A DNA stretch of 64,000 nucleotides from NCBI GenBank assembly GCA_964629615.1, contig CAZVUD010000002.1, positions 30,838-94,837 of the forward strand, read 5' to 3'. Every line of letters begins with the position of its first letter. The first letter of the stretch is position 1. Source of the stretch: SVTX01 sp964629615 (GTDB lineage: Bacteria; Bacillota; Clostridia; Oscillospirales; CAG-272). Shown here one piece after another: positions 38,745 to 48,068 of this stretch. A program made the translations under genes and the position numbers. The notes beneath the pieces were generated by a model that saw nothing but the letters and a program-made list of their open reading frames with translations, made no database searches and was not told where the DNA came from.

Positions 38745-40781
38745 TCAGACATCTATGTCCTTCATGTATTCCTTGCCGTGAAGGGCGATAAATTCCTTAC
38801 GCGCAGGGAGATTGTCTCCGAGAAGAGTGTCAAATATGATCTCGGTCTGCTTGGGGTCTGCAGGGGTCACTGCGACAAGGCGGCGAGTTGCAGGATTCAT
38901 AGTCGTTTCCCACATCATCTCAGGCTCGTTCTCACCAAGGCCCTTGGATCTCTTAATAACGTATTTTTTGTTGCCTATCTCTTTTAATATGTCGCTCTTT
39001 TCAAATTCGTCAAATGCAAAATAGGTCTTCTCTCCGCCCTTTTCCTTGACATTTATCTCAAACAGGGGAGTCTCGGCTATGAATACTCTCTGTTCCTTGA
39101 TAAGTGTGGGAAGGAGTCGGTAGAACATTGTAAGCAAGAGCGTTCTTATCTGGAAGCCGTCCTCGTCGGCATCGGTGCAGATGATTATTTTTGACCAGCG
39201 CAATGAGTCGAGATCGAAGGGAACTATATCTCCCTTGACCTTGCCCTCTATCTCAACGCCACAGCCTATTACCTTCAAAAGATCGGTGATTATCTCGCTT
39301 TTGAATATCTTTGCGTAGTCTGCCTTGAGGCAGTTGAGCGTCTTACCGCGCACGGGGATTATCGCCTGCATCTCGGCGCTTCGACCGAGCTTACATGATG
39401 AAAGCGCACTGTCACCCTCAACTATATAAAGCTCGCGGACATTCGGATCCTTGGAGCGGCAGTTTACGAATTTTTCAACTCGGTTTGCTATGTCGATAGT
39501 GCCTGTCAGCTTTTTCTTTATGTTGAGTCGTGTGGACTCTGCAGATTCGCGGCTTCTCTTGTTTACCAGCACCTGATTTGCCATGATCTCGGCTTCAAGC
39601 GGATGCTCGGTAAAGAATATATCCAGATTGTATCTCAAAAATTCGTTCATAGCCTCGTAGATGAACGTATTCGTGATAGCCTTCTTTGTCTGGTTCTCGT
39701 ATGAGGTTACCGTGGAAAAGCTGTTTGAAACAAGGACAAGGCAGTCAGCTACATCAGCAAAGGTTATCTTGCCCTCTGTCTTGTTGTACTTGCCGTTGTT
39801 TTTCAGATACTTGTCAAGCGCAAAGGTAAATGCGCTCCTTACGGCTCTGTCGGGAGAACCGCCGTATTCAAGAAAGCTTCCGCAGTGGTAATATTCCAGA
39901 CGGGATACCTGATTTGATATACAGAATGATATGTCAGCCTTAAGCTTGTATTCGTCCTTATCGGCTCTGTCTCTTCCTTGAGTTTCAAGGTGCCAAAGAA
40001 CGGGAGATGTCATGGATGTATCTCCCACGATCTCGTTTATATAGTCCGATATGCCGTTTTCATAGAAAAATCTTTCGGTCTGTTCTTCTCCTGCCTCGTC
40101 TGTGTATTTAAACACGAAGGTCACGCCGTTTACAACGACTGCCTGACGGTGGAGCACATCCTTTATCCATTCGGGCGGAATGTTTGTGTCGGTAAACACC
40201 TCGGAGTCAGGCTTCCAATGTATAACTGTACCCGTTCGCTTCTCGCTTCTTGAAAGCTCGCGCTCTTCAAGCTCTCCGACAGGCTCACCCTTTCTGAAGG
40301 ATATGTGTCTTTCCATCTTTCCGTCATATGAATAAACATCCATGAATTCCGCACTGTACTGGGTAGCACATGCGCCGAGTCCGTTAAGACCGAGGGAATA
40401 TTCATACGCGGACTGACCGTTATTATTGTCATATTTTCCGCCTGCGTACAGCTCACAGTATATAAGATCCCAGTTCCATCTCTGCTCCTTTTCGTTATAT
40501 CCGAGCGGAACGCCGCGTCCGTGGTCATCAACGGTGATGGACTTGTCGGGATGAAGTATCGTAAGTATCTCGTTGCCGTGACCCTCGCGCGCCTCGTCTA
40601 CCGCATTGGAGAGGATCTCAAAATATGAATGCTCACAGCCTTCAAGTCCGTCTGATCCGAATATGACCGCAGGTCTTTTTCTAACTCTGTCAGCACCCTT
40701 GAGCGAGCGTATGCTTCGGTCATCGTACTGCTGTGCGGACTTTTTTGATTTGGTCGTGGTATCTGTTGTCTTTTCGGGCAT
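38745..40781 (-). CDS. Divergent type IIA topoisomerase ATPase/TOPRIM subunit (GyrB/ParE-like)
   Basis: A 678-residue B subunit of a type II DNA topoisomerase. It has the GHKL ATPase (EILSNAVDEAREGH, DDHGRGVPLGYN, GGKYDNNN, SLGLNGLGA), the transducer (LVNKRSRESAES region), TOPRIM with EGDSALSSCKLGR and CTDADEDGFQIRTLLL, and the C-terminal RSKGLGENEPEMMWETTMNP. The usual EGDSAGGSAKQGRD is altered (ALSSCKLGRS) and no A-subunit gene adjoins, so it is probably a second, ParE-like enzyme rather than the main gyrase. GGAGAG precedes the ATG. It is followed by the shell protein gene, probably on one transcript. Confidence 0.88.
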   Translation of the reverse strand: MPEKTTDTTTKSKKSAQQYDDRSIRSLKGADRVRKRPAVIFGSDGLEGCEHSYFEILSNAVDEAREGHGNEILTILHPDKSITVDDHGRGVPLGYNEKEQRWNWDLIYCELYAGGKYDNNNGQSAYEYSLGLNGLGACATQYSAEFMDVYSYDGKMERHISFRKGEPVGELEERELSRSEKRTGTVIHWKPDSEVFTDTNIPPEWIKDVLHRQAVVVNGVTFVFKYTDEAGEEQTERFFYENGISDYINEIVGDTSMTSPVLWHLETQGRDRADKDEYKLKADISFCISNQVSRLEYYHCGSFLEYGGSPDRAVRSAFTFALDKYLKNNGKYNKTEGKITFADVADCLVLVSNSFSTVTSYENQTKKAITNTFIYEAMNEFLRYNLDIFFTEHPLEAEIMANQVLVNKRSRESAESTRLNIKKKLTGTIDIANRVEKFVNCRSKDPNVRELYIVEGDSALSSCKLGRSAEMQAIIPVRGKTLNCLKADYAKIFKSEIITDLLKVIGCGVEIEGKVKGDIVPFDLDSLRWSKIIICTDADEDGFQIRTLLLTMFYRLLPTLIKEQRVFIAETPLFEINVKEKGGEKTYFAFDEFEKSDILKEIGNKKYVIKRSKGLGENEPEMMWETTMNPATRRLVAVTPADPKQTEIIFDTLLGDNLPARKEFIALHGKEYMKDIDV

Positions 40782-40933
40782 TTTATTGCTCTCTCCTTCA
40801 AAATCTATACTAAAAATACGAATTTATTTTACTACATCCTACATTATAACAAATTTTAGCGGTTTTGAAAAGGGGGTTTTAAGGTTTTTTGCAAACTTTT
40901 TTGTAAAATTTCTTTAAAATTCATAATATACTA

Positions 40934-40962
40934 TTGAAAGATCGTGATTTGTATTATATAAT
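40934..40962 (+). promoter_or_regulatory. Sigma-A promoter for murD
   Basis: TTGAAA (40934-40939), a 17-nt spacer and TATAAT (40957-40962), 47 nt before the ATG. This also argues against the longer in-frame reading that would overlap the promoter. Confidence 0.8.
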
Positions 40963-41008
40963 ATTAGATGTGGATTTTTGTCCTTCATCCGTCGGAGGTG
41001 TTTTTTAT

Positions 41009-42436
41009 ATGAATGGATCTGCGATTTTTGAAAAATACAGAAACAAAAGATGTGATATCATTGGATTTGGCATATCGAACCGTCCGCTTGCAAAGCTGTT
41101 GCTTTCGGCAGGTGCTTTTGTCACGGTACGCGATAAAAATACGGATCTGTTTTCGGATGACCTTGAAAAAGCGGAGTATCTCGGCGCAAGGTTCATACTT
41201 GGCGAGGGATATCTTGAAGATATAGATTGCGATATCATATTTCGCTCACCCGGGGTGCGCCCCGATATACCGCAGATATGTGAGGCGCGTAAGCGCGGCT
41301 CATGTATCAGCAGTGAAATGGAGGTTTTTTGCGGATCAGCCCCGTGCCGTATATTCGGAATAACGGGATCTGACGGAAAGACCACCACGACCACCCTGAC
41401 AGAGCTCTTTTTGCGTGCCGAGCATGAAAGGCTGGGTCGCGGAAGATCATATGTCGGCGGAAATATAGGACATCCGCTCTTGCCGTGTGTTTCAGATATG
41501 ACGGAATATGACAGCGCGGTAGTCGAGCTTTCAAGCTTTCAGCTCATGACGATGGAGCATCCAGTATTTCGCGCGCTGATAACCAATATCACCCCAAATC
41601 ACCTGAATTGGCACACGGATATGGATGAGTATATAAAGGCAAAATCAAATATACTCACTGGCGGCTGCAGCTATGCGGTATTTAATGCGGATAATGAGAT
41701 AACACGGGCTCTGGCAGAAAAATTTCCCGGCGAGACCATATATTTTTCATCGCACAAAACTGACTATTACAGCATAGTTCCAAAAAATAAACTCGGAAGT
41801 CTGGCTTTGTTTATAAATGACGGGCATATAGTGTCATGTCGCGCAGGAGAATGCGAAAGGATACTTAAAACAGACGACATACTGATACCCGGAAATCACA
41901 ATATCGAAAATTACATGGCGGCTATAGGTCTTACATACGGTCTGTGTGACTTTGACATATACCGCGATGTTGCAAGGAGCTTTAAGGGCGTAAGACACAG
42001 GCTTGAGCTCGTAACAGAGAAGAACGGAGTCAGGTTTTATAACAGCTCTATAGATTCAAGCCCCACACGTACCGCGGCGGCGCTTGGCGCGATACGCGGC
42101 AATGTCGTGGCTATATGCGGCGGATACGATAAGAACATACCGTTTGATACGCTGGCAAACACGCTTTGCGACAGGGCAAGAGCCGTTGTTCTCACGGGAG
42201 CTACAATGGATAAGATATACCGCGAGATAATGGCTTGCGATAAGGAGAAGAGAGATAAGCTAAAGGTTATCTGCAAGCCGAATTTTGAGGATGCTGTCAT
42301 GGCGGCGGCAAAGGAGGCTGCGGCAGGTGAGAGCGTTGTCCTTACGCCTGCATGCGCAAGCTTTGACGCGTTTAAGAATTTTGAAGAGCGCGGCGACAGA
42401 TTTTGCGATATAGTACGCGCACTTCAGATCATCTGA
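41009..42436 (+). CDS. murD: UDP-N-acetylmuramoyl-L-alanine--D-glutamate ligase MurD
   Basis: MurD adds D-Glu to UDP-MurNAc-L-Ala in peptidoglycan synthesis. The 475-residue protein shows the N-terminal UDP-binding fold DIIGFGISNRPLAKLL, FRSPGVRPDIP, the ATP loop GITGSDGKTTTTTLTE, GGNIGHPLLP, ELSSFQLMTMEHP, NITPNHLNWH, GNHNIENYMAA, FYNSSIDSSPTRTAAAL and LTPACASFDAFKNFEERG. ATG 41009 lies 8 nt after GGAGGTG. It is 45 nt ahead of the M42 peptidase operon and may be its first gene. Confidence 0.94.
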   Translation: MNGSAIFEKYRNKRCDIIGFGISNRPLAKLLLSAGAFVTVRDKNTDLFSDDLEKAEYLGARFILGEGYLEDIDCDIIFRSPGVRPDIPQICEARKRGSCISSEMEVFCGSAPCRIFGITGSDGKTTTTTLTELFLRAEHERLGRGRSYVGGNIGHPLLPCVSDMTEYDSAVVELSSFQLMTMEHPVFRALITNITPNHLNWHTDMDEYIKAKSNILTGGCSYAVFNADNEITRALAEKFPGETIYFSSHKTDYYSIVPKNKLGSLALFINDGHIVSCRAGECERILKTDDILIPGNHNIENYMAAIGLTYGLCDFDIYRDVARSFKGVRHRLELVTEKNGVRFYNSSIDSSPTRTAAALGAIRGNVVAICGGYDKNIPFDTLANTLCDRARAVVLTGATMDKIYREIMACDKEKRDKLKVICKPNFEDAVMAAAKEAAAGESVVLTPACASFDAFKNFEERGDRFCDIVRALQII

Positions 42437-42481
42437 AGCTACTTGATCTGAACAAAAAGTTATTTACATAGGAGAAAAAGA

Positions 42482-43522
42482 ATGAATACGAAGGAACTTA
42501 TAATATCGCTCTGCTCGCTCATGTCTGTATCGGGCAGTGAGCGCTACAGCAGTGAAAAGCTGTTCGAGCTTATAGGCGACAGATTTGACGATCACTATAC
42601 CGACAGTATAGGAAATCATATCTTTGTAAAAAAATGCGGTCTTGAGAATGCTCCGAGAGTGCTTATAGACTGCCATTTTGACGAGATAGGCATGATGGTA
42701 TCAAAGATACATGACGGTGGATTTCTCTCTGTTGCAAGCGTTGGCGGTATAGATGCCAAGCTTTTGCCATCAAGTGAGGTCACGATATACGGAAAAGAGG
42801 AGATATACGGCGTGTTTGCCGCTACTGCTCCACACCTGCTCACACCCGAAACGCAGGGAAAGGTCACACCTATCGACCGACTTCTCATTGATACGGGATA
42901 TTCCAAGGATGAGCTTGAAGAGATAGTATCTGTCGGCACTCCCGTAGGATTCAGACATACATATACCGAGCTTGAAAACGACAGACTCGCAGGATGCTCC
43001 TTTGATGATAAGGCATGCGGAGCATGCGCCGTTGAGGGTATATCATGTGTGGACGCAGATGATATGTACTGTGATGTTTATTTTGTATTTTCAACTCGCG
43101 AGGAGGTCGCACTGGCAGGTCATACGGCAGCTTATTCCATAGATCCCGATTATGCACTCGTGCTTGACGTGACTCATGCATATGTTCCCGATATGGAAAA
43201 CAAAAAGTTCCCGACATACGGAAGCGGAGTTGCACTTGCGATATCTGCTGTAACTAACAGGGGACTTACGGAAATGGTACAGAAAATGTGCGACGCGAAT
43301 GGCATAAAGTATACCTTAAAGGCTGCTCCCGGAAGCACGGGAACCAATGCAAATCGCATACCTGTAGTAAGAAACGGTATCCCCACGGTGCTCGTAAGCC
43401 TGCCTATAAAGAACATGCATTCGGCAAATGAATTGCTGGATCTTTCGGATTGCCGCGAGATGGCAAGACTTGTCAGCGAATTTATAAAATGCAAGGAAAT
43501 AGCGGAGGTTTACTCAAGATGA
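42482..43522 (+). CDS. M42-family metallo-aminopeptidase, divergent member
   Basis: M42 enzymes are large cytosolic self-compartmentalising aminopeptidases with two metal ions. This 346-residue copy retains likely ligands: His65 and Asp67 in DCHFDEIG, Asp in SFDDKACG, the general-base Glu in STREEVALAGH, Asp229 in DVTH and a late His in NMHSANE. Family sequences usually read AHMDEIG and DDRxG, so this is the most divergent of the three copies here and may have a shifted substrate range. AGGAG precedes the ATG, and its stop overlaps the next M42 start by 4 nt. Confidence 0.88.
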   Translation: MNTKELIISLCSLMSVSGSERYSSEKLFELIGDRFDDHYTDSIGNHIFVKKCGLENAPRVLIDCHFDEIGMMVSKIHDGGFLSVASVGGIDAKLLPSSEVTIYGKEEIYGVFAATAPHLLTPETQGKVTPIDRLLIDTGYSKDELEEIVSVGTPVGFRHTYTELENDRLAGCSFDDKACGACAVEGISCVDADDMYCDVYFVFSTREEVALAGHTAAYSIDPDYALVLDVTHAYVPDMENKKFPTYGSGVALAISAVTNRGLTEMVQKMCDANGIKYTLKAAPGSTGTNANRIPVVRNGIPTVLVSLPIKNMHSANELLDLSDCREMARLVSEFIKCKEIAEVYSR

Positions 43523-44595
43523 GAAAATATTACGGACTTGAGCTGCTTGAAAAGCTCTGCCTTGAATTCGGACCCTCGGGCAGTGAGGACAGAGTTGCAG
43601 ACCTTATCATATCACAGATAGATGAATACTGCGATGCTTATTTCAAGGACAGAAACGGAAATATAACTGCCAAGGTGTGCGGACGCGGACTATACTACAA
43701 TAAGCAGGAGCCCAAAAAGCTGATGCTCTCTGCGCATATGGACGAGGTCGGTGTTATGGTCAGCGAGGTGACTGATGACGGATATCTCAGATTTGAAACG
43801 GTTGGAGGTATATCCGCAGGTGTGCTTTGCGGCAGAAGAGTTGTCATACGCGGCAGAAAAAAGAATGTAAACGGTATAATCGCCTCAAAGGCGATACATC
43901 TGCAGTCGCAGGAGGAAAGGGAAAAGGTCACACCCATCTCCAAGATGTATATAGACATCGGTGCGCGCAGTAAAGAGGATGCCGAGGAATATGTAAGAAT
44001 CGGAGATGTCGGCGTGTTCGACAGCGAATTTGTAAGATTCGGCAAGGACGGAAAAAAGATAAAGAGCAAGGCGATAGACGACAGACTCGGCTGTGCTCTG
44101 CTTATAGAGGTCATGCGCGGACTTGAGAGCCTTGATGAGCTTGCGTACGATGTGTATTTCACATTTACCTGCTGTGAGGAGATAGGTATATCGGGTGCGC
44201 AGATAGCTGCACAGACCATACAGCCCGATGCGGCGATAGTGTTTGAGGCAACTGCAGTGTCAGATATCGCGGGCGTGCCTGAGGCAAGCAATGTGGCGAC
44301 CCAGAAGGACGGCGGTATAATCACATTCATGGACAGAGGCACGGTGTATGACAGACGCCTTGTAGACAGCGTCATGACATATGCCGAGGCAAACGGTATA
44401 CACGCACAGATAAAGAGATTTGTCGCAGGCGGAAACGATGCGGCACATATACAAAAGAGCGGCAAGGGAGTCAAGGTGCTTGCGATGTCAGCTCCCACAA
44501 GATATATACACAGTCAGTCCTGCGTGGCGGATACCGAGGACTATGAATCCATGAAGGCTCTTTGCATGGGACTTATATCAGACATGAAGCTTTAA
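43519..44595 (+). CDS. M42-family metallo-aminopeptidase
   Basis: The second of three M42 copies, 358 residues. It has the standard motifs SAHMDEVGVMVSEV (His and Asp ligands), AIDDRLGCALL (bridging Asp), TCCEEIGISGAQ (catalytic Glu pair), FEATAVSDIAG, GGNDAAHIQ and RYIHSQS (final His). The start is ATG 43519, which overlaps the previous stop as ATGA; a longer in-frame reading lies wholly inside the upstream gene. It likely trims peptides after proteasome-like or Clp digestion. The tandem arrangement suggests a set with complementary residue preferences or a mixed oligomer. Confidence 0.9.
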   Translation: MRKYYGLELLEKLCLEFGPSGSEDRVADLIISQIDEYCDAYFKDRNGNITAKVCGRGLYYNKQEPKKLMLSAHMDEVGVMVSEVTDDGYLRFETVGGISAGVLCGRRVVIRGRKKNVNGIIASKAIHLQSQEEREKVTPISKMYIDIGARSKEDAEEYVRIGDVGVFDSEFVRFGKDGKKIKSKAIDDRLGCALLIEVMRGLESLDELAYDVYFTFTCCEEIGISGAQIAAQTIQPDAAIVFEATAVSDIAGVPEASNVATQKDGGIITFMDRGTVYDRRLVDSVMTYAEANGIHAQIKRFVAGGNDAAHIQKSGKGVKVLAMSAPTRYIHSQSCVADTEDYESMKALCMGLISDMKL

Positions 44596-44613
44596 ATCGA
44601 AGGAGAAGAAAAA

Positions 44614-45609
44614 ATGCTCAATATACTGAAAAATCTTAATTCAACACCCTCTGTTTCAGGCAGAGAAAAGGCAATATCGGACAAGATACTTACATATATA
44701 GCTCCCTTGACCGACAAGGTCTATGAGGATGCTATGGGAAATCTCATAGCGTACAAAAAGGGAAGCGGTCAGGACGCTAAAAAGATCATGCTGTGCGCAC
44801 ACATGGATGAGATAGGCTTTATGGTAACTCATATAGATGATAAGGGCTTTATCAGAGTTTCACCCGTTGGCGGCATCAATTTCATTTCTGCATGTTATTC
44901 CTATGTAGTTTCCGAGAACGGAGTCAAGGGAGTTATGGTTCCCGAGGCAGGAACTGCCGCATCCGACATCAAGGCGGACAAGGTATATATCGACATTGGC
45001 GCAAAGGACAGACGCGAGGCTGAAAAGAAGGTAAGGATAGGCGATTTCTTTGTATGTGAGCCTTCTGTTACAAAGATAGGCAAAAAGCTCTGCGGCAGAC
45101 CCATGGACGACAGGATCGGATGCGCTATCATGATAAAGATGGCGCAGAAGCTTGCAGAGACGGATTGCAAGAACGACATATACTATTGCTTTGCCGTACA
45201 GGAGGAGGTAGGTGCGAGAGGCTCAAAGCCTGCCGCATTTGCGATAGATCCCGATTGTGCTCTTGCATTCGACGTAACCGGTACAGGTGATGTTATAGGG
45301 GCAAAGCCCATGGAATGCTCTGTCGGCGGCGGAGCGGCTATAAAGCTCAAGGATCAGTCTGTTATATGCGACAGAGGTGTTGTAGATAAGCTCACGGCTC
45401 TTGCAAAGGAGAATGATATCAAATATCAGTATGAGATACTCACATACGGCGGAACCGATACATCCTCAATGCAGCTCACACGCGGAGGCGTTGCGGCAGG
45501 AGCTATATCCATTCCCACAAGATATATACATTCAAACGTTGAGATGATAGATATGGGCGACTGCGATGCATGCGTGGATCTTGCACTTGCTTTTGTAAAA
45601 GAATATTGA
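44614..45609 (+). CDS. M42-family metallo-aminopeptidase
   Basis: The third M42 copy, 331 residues. It has CAHMDEIGFMVTHIDDKGF, the PMDDRIGCAIMIK bridging Asp, VQEEVGARGSKPA (Glu pair), FDVTGTGDVIG, GGTDTSSMQLTRGG and RYIHSNVE. It is closest to the canonical family in motif spelling. AAGGAG lies before the ATG, 18 nt behind the second copy. The gene that follows (methionine gamma-lyase family) starts 16 nt after its stop, extending the peptide and amino-acid breakdown theme. Confidence 0.91.
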   Translation: MLNILKNLNSTPSVSGREKAISDKILTYIAPLTDKVYEDAMGNLIAYKKGSGQDAKKIMLCAHMDEIGFMVTHIDDKGFIRVSPVGGINFISACYSYVVSENGVKGVMVPEAGTAASDIKADKVYIDIGAKDRREAEKKVRIGDFFVCEPSVTKIGKKLCGRPMDDRIGCAIMIKMAQKLAETDCKNDIYYCFAVQEEVGARGSKPAAFAIDPDCALAFDVTGTGDVIGAKPMECSVGGGAAIKLKDQSVICDRGVVDKLTALAKENDIKYQYEILTYGGTDTSSMQLTRGGVAAGAISIPTRYIHSNVEMIDMGDCDACVDLALAFVKEY

Positions 45610-45625
45610 CATTTCGGGGGAACAA

Positions 45626-46888
45626 ATGGCATTTTCGGAAAAATTGCTTGCTCTTGTAAGTGAGGGTGAGCGCGAATTAGCGGATATATTTCGCGATATA
45701 GATGAGGTGTCATTCTGCAATACGCAGAAGATACTTGAGATATTTGCCGAGCATCGTGTTTCAACGTCGCATTTTGACGGCACGAGCGGATACGGATATG
45801 ATGACAAGGGTAGAGATACGCTTGACAGAATATGGGCTGATGTAATGGGCGCGGAGGCGGCATTTGTCCGCCACCAGATAGTGAACGGAACGCAGGCATT
45901 GGCGATAGGTCTTTACGGACTTCTGCGCCCGGGAGATCTGCTTTGCTCCATTGCAGGCAAGCCTTATGACACGCTTGAAGAGGTCATAGGAATAACGGGC
46001 GAGAGCGGAAACGGATCTCTGCGCGATTTCGGAGTTCAGTATAAGCAGATAGAACTTATAGACAGCGAAAGATTTGATTTTGACGCCATAGGCAAGCTCT
46101 TGACTTACGAGCGCGATAACGGCAGACCTGTAAAGGTCGTATTTATCCAGCGCTCAAAGGGATATCTGAACAGAAAGACCCTCAGCGTGCAGGAGATAGG
46201 TGAGGCGGTAAGATTTGTAAAGGGCATATCCCCCGATACATATGTGGTCGTTGACAACTGCTACGGCGAGTTTACCGAAAAATATGAGCCTACTCATGTT
46301 GGCGCGGATATGATAATCGGCTCTCTCATTAAAAATCCGGGAGGCGGAATGGCGGAAACGGGCGGATATATTGCAGGTACTGCAAGAGCTGTGGAGCTTG
46401 CATCCTACAGGCTTACATCAGTTGGATGCGGACTTGAGGTAGGAGCTACCATGTACAACAACAAGAGCCTCTACAAGGGACTTTTCTATGCTCCGCATAC
46501 CACAGCACAGGCACTTAAGACTGCTCATCTTGCTGCATATATATTTGAAAAGCTCGGATATAATGCATATCCTGTATGGAACGAGAAGAGAAGCGATATA
46601 ATACAGACCGTTATAACGGGAGATCCCGAGCTGCTTTGCGCTTTTTGCCGAGGTATACAGAAGGGCTCACCTGTGGATTCATACGTTACTCCCGAGCCGT
46701 GGGAGATGCCCGGATATACGGACAAGGTAATAATGGCGGCAGGCGCGTTTACTCAGGGCTCGTCTATAGAGTTGTCTGCTGACGGACCGATACGTCCGCC
46801 ATATACCGTATATTTCCAGGGTGGCTTGACCTATGAGAGCGGAAAGCTTGGTATAATGCATGCCGCGCAAGAGGTAATGTCGCTGTGA
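45626..46888 (+). CDS. Methionine gamma-lyase family PLP enzyme ('aluminium resistance protein' family)
   Basis: A 420-residue pyridoxal-phosphate enzyme of the family often annotated as aluminium resistance protein or methionine gamma-lyase-like. It shows STSHFDGTSGYGYDDKGR, VRHQIVNGTQALAIGLYGLL (PLP phosphate region), VVDNCYGEFTE (Asp for the pyridine nitrogen), SLIKNPGGGMAETGGYIAG with the PLP Lys236, and a C-terminal domain ending YFQGGLTYESGKLG. These enzymes probably cleave C-S or C-C bonds of sulfur amino acids, though activity is rarely proven. It follows the M42 operon by 16 nt. Confidence 0.88.
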   Translation: MAFSEKLLALVSEGERELADIFRDIDEVSFCNTQKILEIFAEHRVSTSHFDGTSGYGYDDKGRDTLDRIWADVMGAEAAFVRHQIVNGTQALAIGLYGLLRPGDLLCSIAGKPYDTLEEVIGITGESGNGSLRDFGVQYKQIELIDSERFDFDAIGKLLTYERDNGRPVKVVFIQRSKGYLNRKTLSVQEIGEAVRFVKGISPDTYVVVDNCYGEFTEKYEPTHVGADMIIGSLIKNPGGGMAETGGYIAGTARAVELASYRLTSVGCGLEVGATMYNNKSLYKGLFYAPHTTAQALKTAHLAAYIFEKLGYNAYPVWNEKRSDIIQTVITGDPELLCAFCRGIQKGSPVDSYVTPEPWEMPGYTDKVIMAAGAFTQGSSIELSADGPIRPPYTVYFQGGLTYESGKLGIMHAAQEVMSL

Positions 46889-46960
46889 TACAGCCCGGAA
46901 TGACATTTATATTTTTGCACTGAGATATAAATATAAAACTATAAAGGATCATAAATAATA

Positions 46961-48055
46961 ATGAAGAAAAGAATTATAGCCGTATTATGTTGTTTTGTAC
47001 TCTTGCAGACGCTGATGCTGTCCCTTACGTCTTGTAGCGGAGATGATATTCCCGACGGATATCAGCTCGTTGTATGCGAGGGGGATAAATTCAGGCTCTA
47101 TGTTCCTGCATCATGGATATCAAATCATGAAAGCGGAATAACGGGTGCATATTCTTCGGTCGATGAAAATGCGTCGGTATGCGTTTTTGTTGCTGATACG
47201 GATAAGACGACTCTTGCGGATTATTGGAATGAGTGCGAGGAGAATTACCGCGACAGCTTCACGGATCTTGAGATAACAGACAAGGACGAGAAGGCATCTC
47301 TTGGCGGAAAAAAGGCACTTTCGGTAAAGTTTTCGGCTACACGCAAGATAACATCGCAGGACACTCCCGACGGTGTGGACAAGGCAGAAGACGTAAAGTA
47401 CAAGTATCTTCAGATAATGGCAATATATGAGGACGATATATATGTGCTTCTTTTCGGTGCAGATCATGAAAGCTTTGATAAGCACATATCTACCGTAGAG
47501 GGAGCAGATAACGATGACGGTGAATTTGCAGGAATAATTCCTTATTTTGCTTTTTTGGATGAATACTATTCTGACGATGAAAAGAAGTTTTCTGACAAGG
47601 TGGAATGCCCTGACGGCATGCAGTTAGTTTCTACAGACAAGCGCCCCTACAGATTTTTCGTGCCCACCTCATGGCAGCCTGATTACCGTTCTTCCATCTC
47701 GGGCGCATATTATTCGGACAGTGACCGCTCGAATGTATCCCTTCAGGGTCATATGCTGGGCATTGATGACATGAGCCTTGAGGATTACTTAAAGCAGAAT
47801 GAGAGCAAATATCGCGAGCTTTACGGCGAGGGATACGAGCTTATCGAATGTGATAAGGAAGCCTTTATGGGCGATCAAAAGAGCTACAAATGCGTATTTA
47901 AGGTGGTAAGCGGCGGCAATACATATAAGGTACTGCAGTCATTCTGCGTAAAGGGCGCCATGGCGTATGTGTTTACATACACATCTACCCTTGAAAGCTT
48001 TGAATTACATCTGTCCGACGTGGATATGATGCTTGATGCATTTGAGATAAGATGA
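46961..48055 (+). CDS. Lipoprotein with two tandem PsbP/Mog1-like repeats
   Basis: A 364-residue lipoprotein with signal peptide and lipobox LTSC (Cys25). It contains an internal duplication: residues about 31-198 begin DGYQLVVCEGDKFRLYVPAS and contain GITGAYSSVD, while residues about 218-364 begin DGMQLVSTDKRPYRFFVPTS and contain SISGAYYSDSD. Each unit resembles the PsbP/Mog1 alpha-beta sandwich found in extracytoplasmic proteins of Firmicutes. No catalytic motif is seen; ligand binding or a scaffold role at the membrane is possible. It lies in the same-direction run after the PLP enzyme and 13 nt before the cysteine desulfurase. Confidence 0.78.
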   Translation: MKKRIIAVLCCFVLLQTLMLSLTSCSGDDIPDGYQLVVCEGDKFRLYVPASWISNHESGITGAYSSVDENASVCVFVADTDKTTLADYWNECEENYRDSFTDLEITDKDEKASLGGKKALSVKFSATRKITSQDTPDGVDKAEDVKYKYLQIMAIYEDDIYVLLFGADHESFDKHISTVEGADNDDGEFAGIIPYFAFLDEYYSDDEKKFSDKVECPDGMQLVSTDKRPYRFFVPTSWQPDYRSSISGAYYSDSDRSNVSLQGHMLGIDDMSLEDYLKQNESKYRELYGEGYELIECDKEAFMGDQKSYKCVFKVVSGGNTYKVLQSFCVKGAMAYVFTYTSTLESFELHLSDVDMMLDAFEIR

Positions 48056-48068
48056 TAACGGAGAAGCT

